A DNA stretch of 64,000 nucleotides from an uncultured Mucilaginibacter sp. (lineage in GTDB: Bacteria > Bacteroidota > Bacteroidia > Sphingobacteriales > Sphingobacteriaceae). The stretch is taken from contig NZ_CAJYGQ010000011.1 in NCBI RefSeq assembly GCF_913773635.1, forward strand, positions 186,001-250,000, read 5' to 3'. The notes under the pieces are model-generated. The model had not been told where the DNA came from and ran no database searches. It was given only the letters and a program-made list of their open reading frames with translations. The first letter of the stretch is position 1, and each line of letters starts with the position of its first letter. The position numbers and the translations under genes are program-made. Below are positions 58,601-64,000 of this stretch, in pieces.

Positions 58601-60490
58601 GTTACAGCGGCAACTCAATCAAGTAATGCCGGCACTTACAGCATCGTTCCGTCCGGAGGTGTTAATCAAACTTATGACGTGGTTTATGAGAATGGTACAC
58701 TCACGGTTAACAAGGTTAATTTAACTGTCACCGCAAAAGATACTTCGAGGTTTTACGGCGTTGCTAATCCTGTTTTTATGGTCAAATATGCAGGCTTTGT
58801 AAATGGTGATAGTGAAGCTTTGCTAACGGTAAAACCTGTTGTAACTACCACCGCTGTTCCAACATCTCCGTTAGGTACTTACGCTTTGGTGCCCGCTGGT
58901 GGTGCTTCGGTTAATTACAATCTCATTTACGTAAACGGAACCCTCAGTATTTTACCGGGCACCTCTACTATCTCATTTGCTGCTATCCCTAAAAAAACTT
59001 ACGGCGACGCTGCTTTTGACGCCGGGGCAATCAGTAACGTTAATGAGCAAGTTTTGTATACATCTCATAATTTAAATGTTGCTGCCATTGTAAACAACCG
59101 CATACAAATTAAAGGAGCGGGCACCGCAGTCATAACAGCCGCTTTGCTTCCTGGTAGTAACTATGCACAAACACTACCGGTTTCGCAAACACTTACGGTA
59201 ACTAAGGCAATGCTTGTAATAAATTCTAATAACCAAAGCCGCGTGTATGGCGGTGCAAATCCGGCTTTTACGCTTTCCTACAACGGTTTTGTAAACAATG
59301 AAAATCAATCTGTTTTAAAATCACCGGTTACCGCTTCAACAATTGCCACTACATCCAGCAATGTGGGTGCGTACCCTATAACCTTAGCAGGCGCTGCGGC
59401 CGATAATTATGATATTGCTTACACAGCTGGAACGCTGACTGTAAGTAAAGCAACGCTTACCGTAACGGCAAAAAATGCTACAAGAGCTTACGGTGTCAAT
59501 AACCCGCCTTTTGAGGTGGCATACACCGGCTTTGTAAATGGTGATACGCCAACCGCTTTAACGGTGCAGCCAACAGCATCCTCATCAGCCACGGTAACAT
59601 CTCCTATAGGTACTTACGCTATAGTGCCTAACGGTGGTGCAGCAACTAATTATGACTTCGGCTACATCAATGGTACTCTCACCATAAGCGGTGGTGCAGC
59701 AACAATTGTTTTCAATACATTGCCTGTACAAACCTTCGGAAATCCCGATTTTGATCCGGCTGCTTCAAATAACGTAGGCGAAAGTATTGTTTACTCATCA
59801 GGCAATCCGTTGGTAGCAACTATTGTTAACGGGCGCATACGCATTACAGGTGCCGGAACAACAATTATAACGGCTGCCTTTGGCCCTACAAGCGGTTATA
59901 CACAAACGCAGCCTCAAACGCAGCTTTTAGTAGTAAACAAGGCGCAGCAAACCATTAATTTTAATGCAATACCTACGCTGTCTCGTGGCGAAAATTATTC
60001 CTTGCAAGACGTAACTGCTACATCAGGCTTACCGGTTAGTTTCACATCCGCGGATGCATCGGTTGCGGCCATACAAGGGCAATTACTTAACGCCAGGCAA
60101 ATTGGAAGCACTTTTATAACGGCTACACAGTCGGGCAATAATAATTACCTGCCGGCTACGGCCATAATGCGCAACGTTGAGGTAAAAAACACAGCCCGTA
60201 AAATAGAAATTGAAGTGCATCAGGCGGTGTCGCCTAACGGTGATGGTATTAATGATGTGTTATTTATTCAGGGTATTAATAAATATCCGGGTAATAAGGT
60301 TACCGTTTACAATCGTAACGGGGTTAAAATATTCGAGGTTGATGGCTACGACAACATAAGCAGGGCCTTCAACGGGCGGTCTAACATCAACGGGCAACTA
60401 CAGCAGGCCGGTACCTACTTTTATGTAATACAATTTATGGCCGGAGACGCAGGCAGGCGTGCAAGCGGAGCCTTTGTTTTAAAATATTAA
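55637..60490 (+). CDS. Giant secreted repeat protein: Big-like domains, 14 MBG-type repeats, C-terminal gliding-motility (CHU_C/T9SS type B) domain
   Basis: 1617 aa; recurrent [T/S]RxYGxxNPxFTxxYxGF...SPVGTYxITxxGAxxxNYxIxYxxGTLTVxKA units; C-terminus VSPNGDGINDVLFIQGINKYPGNKVTVYNRNGVKIFEVDGYD. Confidence 0.95.
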   Translation: MGKTFIKRLLIFLRLFIGVLLLLRTSILFAYVPAKTVVHNRGSRLAIDQTITFNNIAPKVYTDADFSPGATASSQLPVTYISSDPTVARVVNNGTTIRIVGAGETVITAEQPGNAEYNRAIRVSKSLVVNKADLTVTAVSQTRLYGTGNAALKFTYTGLRTSETALSPQPTISTTARIESPVGVYPITIRAATTKNYNITVVNGTITINPATLTIRADNKTKSYGANIPALTVTYAGFKNNDNVTKLTTRPVITTTAVRSSEPGIYPITVSGASSNNYNINYVDGTLTVGRAILTVTVTAKTKTYGANLPALTYTITGFAQGQTAAVLTSPVVINTTAQKESPVGVYPITASGAAAENYDFKYVQSNLRVTKANLAIRAENKTRTYGSQNPELTVAYSGFVLGETASVLTSQPIITTTADLASKAGNYPIRVTGAAAESYNITYTNAVLTVSKAPLRIVAVAETRTYGSENPTFSVTYTGFVNGENETVLTQLPTIKTTATAKSPVGRYSITPSGATSVNYAITHSSAPLIITKATLTIKANDVTRLYGATTPAFTITYTGFVNSEAQGVLARRPSLTSPGTATSPAGTYTITPAGAIATNYDLVYQTGTLTIEKRVLTVTAANKAKTYGQPNPTLTATYTGLVNNERASVILTGRPVFTTTATTASVPGTYPIEIDGDLSADNYEIKFVNGTLTVNNALLTVTVNNITKTYGQAIPRLRYIITGYVNGDNESVFETLPPVPVTTATAGSSVGNYSITTGGAAVREGYYDIKYVAGRLTIVKAPLNVRATNQTSVYGQPLPAFNYTISGFVNNDNQETAITKQPVITSAATSSSPVGTYALQGAGATADNYTFNYIAGRLTITPANLTIRVNDTTRRYAQPNPQFTASYVGLATFDTPGSLTSLPVFNTTASVNSAPGAYTVTASGAASPNYNISYENGTLTVAKPQLIVKAVNQSRNYGEANPAFTLSYAGFVGNDNESVFTELPKAVTAATQSSNAGTYSIVPSGGVNQTYDVVYENGTLTVNKVNLTVTAKDTSRFYGVANPVFMVKYAGFVNGDSEALLTVKPVVTTTAVPTSPLGTYALVPAGGASVNYNLIYVNGTLSILPGTSTISFAAIPKKTYGDAAFDAGAISNVNEQVLYTSHNLNVAAIVNNRIQIKGAGTAVITAALLPGSNYAQTLPVSQTLTVTKAMLVINSNNQSRVYGGANPAFTLSYNGFVNNENQSVLKSPVTASTIATTSSNVGAYPITLAGAAADNYDIAYTAGTLTVSKATLTVTAKNATRAYGVNNPPFEVAYTGFVNGDTPTALTVQPTASSSATVTSPIGTYAIVPNGGAATNYDFGYINGTLTISGGAATIVFNTLPVQTFGNPDFDPAASNNVGESIVYSSGNPLVATIVNGRIRITGAGTTIITAAFGPTSGYTQTQPQTQLLVVNKAQQTINFNAIPTLSRGENYSLQDVTATSGLPVSFTSADASVAAIQGQLLNARQIGSTFITATQSGNNNYLPATAIMRNVEVKNTARKIEIEVHQAVSPNGDGINDVLFIQGINKYPGNKVTVYNRNGVKIFEVDGYDNISRAFNGRSNINGQLQQAGTYFYVIQFMAGDAGRRASGAFVLKY
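56018..59690 (+). repeat. Tandem MBG-type repeat block (14 units, about 80 aa each, interrupted by a Big-like unit at about 58960-59206)
   Basis: Hand count of the YG/YA-x-x-x-P...GF signature in the translated protein gives 14 units. Confidence 0.85.
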
Positions 60491-60493
60491 GCA

Positions 60494-61423
60494 GTGCTTA
60501 AAATGACCACTTTTTTCAGATACATTACAGTTATCACCATCCTTATTGTTAACAGCGTGCATGTTAATGCACAGCAGTTTTTTAGCTATACCCAGTACAT
60601 GAATAACCTTACGCCACTTAATTCGGCTTATTCATTACTCGATAAAAATGCCTCGTTGAGTGCCTTGCTACGTAAGCAATGGAATGGTATTAAAGACGGA
60701 TCGCCAACCACCTTCATATTCAACGGTAATATGCCTATTGAATCAATGAATGCGGCAGCTGGTTTAACGGTGCTTAATGATCAGTTTTTTGTTGAACACC
60801 TTACTGAAATTAATGCCTTTTTTGCCAAGGGTATCCAGCTAAGCGAAAAGCAGTTTTTAGGTGTTTCAATCAATGCCGGAATCAGGCGTTATGTAGCAAA
60901 TTATTCATCTTTAGATCCAAACGACCCGGTTTTTCGCAACGATGTGCGTGATAATAAGCCCAATGTTGGTTTTGGTATAATGCTGTATTCGCCCGATCAA
61001 TATTACTTCGGCGTTTCTGTTCCTGAATTGAGCATACGTGATTTGGGCAATGCCTCGGTACAAACAGCCGATTTTTTTAGAAACCACTACAACTTTGCTG
61101 CAGCCTATCTTTTTGGTAAAGAGGACGACGATGTAAGAGCCAAGCCGGCATTTTTAGCGACTTATACCAAAGGTGTTCCGTTCATTGCCGATATGTCAAT
61201 GTCGGTTTATGTAAAGAACACGGTAGGCGTTGGCTTCAATTATCGCACCAATAATGAAATGGCGGGGATATTATCAGTAAACTCCGATTTGCTGAAATTG
61301 GGCTATAGTTATCAGTTTGGAACCGCATCAAACAACGTTGGCGGGCGGCTGGGCAATGCATCCCACGAAATTACACTCACCTACCGTTTTGGCAGCGATT
61401 TGCTAAAGCGAAGCGTACTTTAG
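60494..61423 (+). CDS. PorP/SprF family type IX secretion-associated outer-membrane protein
   Basis: 309 aa; QQFFSYTQYMNNLTPLNSAYSLLDKNASLSALLRKQWNGIKDGSPTTFIFNGNMPI; barrel-type C-terminus; immediately downstream of the CHU_C-type protein. Confidence 0.93.
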   Translation: MLKMTTFFRYITVITILIVNSVHVNAQQFFSYTQYMNNLTPLNSAYSLLDKNASLSALLRKQWNGIKDGSPTTFIFNGNMPIESMNAAAGLTVLNDQFFVEHLTEINAFFAKGIQLSEKQFLGVSINAGIRRYVANYSSLDPNDPVFRNDVRDNKPNVGFGIMLYSPDQYYFGVSVPELSIRDLGNASVQTADFFRNHYNFAAAYLFGKEDDDVRAKPAFLATYTKGVPFIADMSMSVYVKNTVGVGFNYRTNNEMAGILSVNSDLLKLGYSYQFGTASNNVGGRLGNASHEITLTYRFGSDLLKRSVL

Positions 61424-61592
61424 ATAACTTTACCGTGTAGCTAGCGCACACATACTTATCAAAGGCGTTTATTTCAGAACGAAACATTGCTTTTGGCCTA
61501 AGCGGGTTTAAACAAACCAAACAAATTATTACAAAAAGAATGTGCTTTATGTACGCCTGTGGCTTATATTTGGTTAAACCAAACTTTAACGC

Positions 61593-62690
61593 ATGAAATA
61601 TATAATTGGCCTTATTGCTGTAGTATCGCTAATTGCCGCAACAACCACCAAGCCGGCAAACGGCTACAAAATAACTGGCAATGTTACCGGCTTGCCTAAT
61701 AATACCTGGCTTTACCTGCGCCTGGCCAAGCCAGATAAAACAATTGACTCATGTTTGGTAAATAACGGAAAGTTTACCATGAATGGTAAGATTGCAGAAA
61801 AAGCTACGCAAGTTTATTTATACACAGCTGGTTATACTAATTATGTAAGCTTTTGGCTCGAAAATACCAATATTGACATCAATTTAATGGCCGGGCAGTT
61901 TAAGAAGGCAGTAATTAAAGGATCGTCTACCCAGGATGAAAATCATATGCTGGCTGAAATTCAAGAGCCGGTGAGCCGGAAAATTGATAGTCTATCAAAA
62001 GCTATGAGAGCAATAAAGGAAAAAGAAGCCCGGAAAAGCATCATAGCACAGATAGAGACACTTGAAGAGGAACAAAGACAACTGGAGCGTAACTATGTGC
62101 GCAATAATCCCAACTCAATTGTTTCGGCCAACATACTTAATGTATACTCTTCAACCTGGGGTAAAGACACTACTATTTCCTTGTACAATAATTTCAGCGC
62201 TGCAAATAAGGCTTCACATTACGGGCGAGATATAAGTGAATTTATAAAGCTCAATAGAGATGTTAAAGTAGGTGGCCGCTTTGTTGATGTTGAACAGGCA
62301 AATGCCTCAGGCAAACTGGTTAAAGTTTCTGATGTGAAAGGTAAATACATCCTGCTCGATTTTTGGGCATCATGGTGTGGCCCATGCCGGGAAGAGAACC
62401 CTAACCTGGTAAAAACATATGCGGCTTTTAAAGATAAGGGCTTTGCTGTAGTAGGCATAGCATTAGATGATAACAAAGCGCAATGGCTAAAAGCAGTAAA
62501 GGATGATAAGCTAACCTGGGAAAATCTTTGTGATTTACGAGGCGATAAGAACCGGGCGGCGTTAACGTATGGCATTAATGCTGTGCCCACAAACTATTTA
62601 ATAAACGAGAAAGGTATTATTGTTGCCAAAAACCTGCGCGGTAAGGCACTTGATGATAAACTCAAAGAACTACTGGGAGCAGGTATATAA
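61593..62690 (+). CDS. TlpA-like thioredoxin-fold protein with DUF4369 N-terminus
   Basis: KITGNVTGLPNNTWLYLRLAKPDKTIDSCLVNNGKFTMNG; LLDFWASWCGPCREENPNLVKTY. Confidence 0.93.
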   Translation: MKYIIGLIAVVSLIAATTTKPANGYKITGNVTGLPNNTWLYLRLAKPDKTIDSCLVNNGKFTMNGKIAEKATQVYLYTAGYTNYVSFWLENTNIDINLMAGQFKKAVIKGSSTQDENHMLAEIQEPVSRKIDSLSKAMRAIKEKEARKSIIAQIETLEEEQRQLERNYVRNNPNSIVSANILNVYSSTWGKDTTISLYNNFSAANKASHYGRDISEFIKLNRDVKVGGRFVDVEQANASGKLVKVSDVKGKYILLDFWASWCGPCREENPNLVKTYAAFKDKGFAVVGIALDDNKAQWLKAVKDDKLTWENLCDLRGDKNRAALTYGINAVPTNYLINEKGIIVAKNLRGKALDDKLKELLGAGI

Positions 62691-62727
62691 TTTGGCAATT
62701 CAGAGATGGCTCCAGCCACATGAACGC

Positions 62728-63795
62728 TTAAGTTATTTTGAATAAAAATGATGACGACGTCATGTATTTGCCGCCCTGTGATGCGGTAAAGAGATAGGTT
62801 GGTTTGCCGTTTTGAAATAATAGCTGCGGGCGCTCAAATCTCCCATACTTCTTTAGGTAAGATGGTGGTGGAGGTTGAATGATGTTGTAGTGCGATGCGC
62901 CATAGTAAGCTATCTTGGGTTGCTGCCACTTTTTTCCGTTTTTTGATTCCATGAGCAAACCATTTTCATGATTAAAGATGCCCATATCGCGGGCAAGCAT
63001 TTTAAACTTTCCTTTATCTAACCAAACAAATGCATCTTCTAACTGAGCGTTGCCGGAGAGTTTAGAGAAATCTACAACAGGGTTGCCATCATATTTAACA
63101 TAAGGTCCTGCCAAGGTTTCTGCAATGGCCAAACCGTATTTGCGATTGCCTCTTACTGTTAAATCTTTAGCGTTATCATATTCGGCCGTATTCCACGATT
63201 TATAAAACAACCAGTATTGTCCGTTGGGATGTTTAATAAAGGCTGGGTTGGTAGTGCAATGGTCGTCCCAGGCACCGGTAGGGCCGGCTTCCAACAAAGG
63301 AGTATCAGGGCGAATCCAGGGCCCCTCAAGAGTGGGGGCGGTTGCAAGCCCAATACGCTTGGTGTTGGTTTTGCCGTTAGCATTTCCCATGTAAAACAGA
63401 TAGTACTTGCCGTCAACAAATTTTATGGAAGGGTTATGGCAGGTTGTAGCATCCCAAAAGCCGGCACCACGGGGAGCTAGTATCACATCGGTAAATTTAA
63501 ACTCAGCCTCTGGGTGGTCGGCAACCGCATGGCAAACTTCCGAGCCGTTTATCCAGCCGCCCATTTTCTTTTTGTCTACCCAACGTGAAAAATATAGGTG
63601 TATGCGGCCGTCTGGTCCCTCTATAGGGCTGTTGCACCAAACATAGTAACCTTCCATTTCAAGCCTGCGGCCAACGGGTTTAAGTCGACGTGCAAAATCC
63701 GATTCATCGCCTCCGGCACCAAAGCAAAAGCCGGGCGTAAATACTAATGCCGATGATGCCATTCCAATTTGTTCAATAAACTGGCGTCTTTTCAT
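62728..63795 (-). CDS. Secreted five-bladed beta-propeller glycoside hydrolase-like protein (GH43/GH117-like clan)
   Basis: 355 aa; Tat-like MKRRQFIEQIGMASSALVF; WCNSPIEGPDGRIHLYFSRW; CHNPSIKFVDGKYYLFYMGNA; TNPAFIKHPNGQYWLFYKSW. Confidence 0.75.
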   Translation of the reverse strand: MKRRQFIEQIGMASSALVFTPGFCFGAGGDESDFARRLKPVGRRLEMEGYYVWCNSPIEGPDGRIHLYFSRWVDKKKMGGWINGSEVCHAVADHPEAEFKFTDVILAPRGAGFWDATTCHNPSIKFVDGKYYLFYMGNANGKTNTKRIGLATAPTLEGPWIRPDTPLLEAGPTGAWDDHCTTNPAFIKHPNGQYWLFYKSWNTAEYDNAKDLTVRGNRKYGLAIAETLAGPYVKYDGNPVVDFSKLSGNAQLEDAFVWLDKGKFKMLARDMGIFNHENGLLMESKNGKKWQQPKIAYYGASHYNIIQPPPPSYLKKYGRFERPQLLFQNGKPTYLFTASQGGKYMTSSSFLFKIT

Positions 63796-64000
63796 AATAG
63801 TAAACTGGTTGCGGCAATTTAAAAAACAATGTTGTTGTTAGTGCAAGGGTTTGCGTTTTATTAGCGTTGCTGTAAAATAATGGTGCTAAAGTTTTGATTA
63901 AAGAGAATGCTTTGCTTTTTGAAAAGTCTCATTATAACGCCACGTTGGTTGCGTTTTTCTTAATTACAAATATGAAAATGTAAGAGAAGTAGAATAATCC

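Noticed and set aside
56018-59690. CRISPR-like or satellite repeat array
   Set aside because: The periodicity is about 240 bp, divergent and in-frame within a protein; it encodes MBG repeats and has no short identical repeats with unique spacers.
1-64000. Mobile elements, integrases, toxin-antitoxin or anti-phage defence systems
   Set aside because: No transposase, integrase, restriction, CBASS, retron or TA-like protein is recognisable in the ORF set; no tRNA-flanked insertion seen.

Overview
The window is chromosomal DNA from a Bacteroidota bacterium. Gene content (SusC/SusD pairs, T9SS-type C-terminal domain, PorP/SprF, Bacteroidota-style kdp operon) suggests a Sphingobacteriaceae/Mucilaginibacter-like genome, but this is inference and no taxonomic marker is present. 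From left to right I see: (1) the tail of a polysaccharide utilisation locus (partial SusC, SusD, GH106-like glycosidase); (2) NhaA and two small genes; (3) a Wzx/Wzy-type exopolysaccharide cluster (about 9.5-21.1 kb) flanked by two inward-facing secreted beta-helix proteins; (4) a putative TIM-barrel lipoprotein; (5) a TolC-RND-MFP efflux operon plus a DUF202 gene; (6) a kdpFABC operon with an embedded porin, a short KdpD and a separate histidine kinase, but no KdpE; (7) an ECF sigma / FecR / SusC(STN) / SusD / metzincin protease locus; (8) a copper-handling cluster with two DUF3347-like proteins, a Cys-rich secreted protein and a multicopper oxidase with a beta-barrel-like C-terminus; (9) a 1617-aa MBG-repeat adhesin with a gliding-motility-type C-terminus next to a PorP/SprF gene; (10) a TlpA-like thioredoxin and a beta-propeller glycosidase. 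I found no tRNA, rRNA, CRISPR array, prophage or transposase. I did not identify a clearly unprecedented system. The best candidates for follow-up are the copper cluster, a 27-aa micro-ORF ahead of kdpF, the KdpE-less split KdpD arrangement, the protease-linked SusCD locus and several strong intergenic hairpins.
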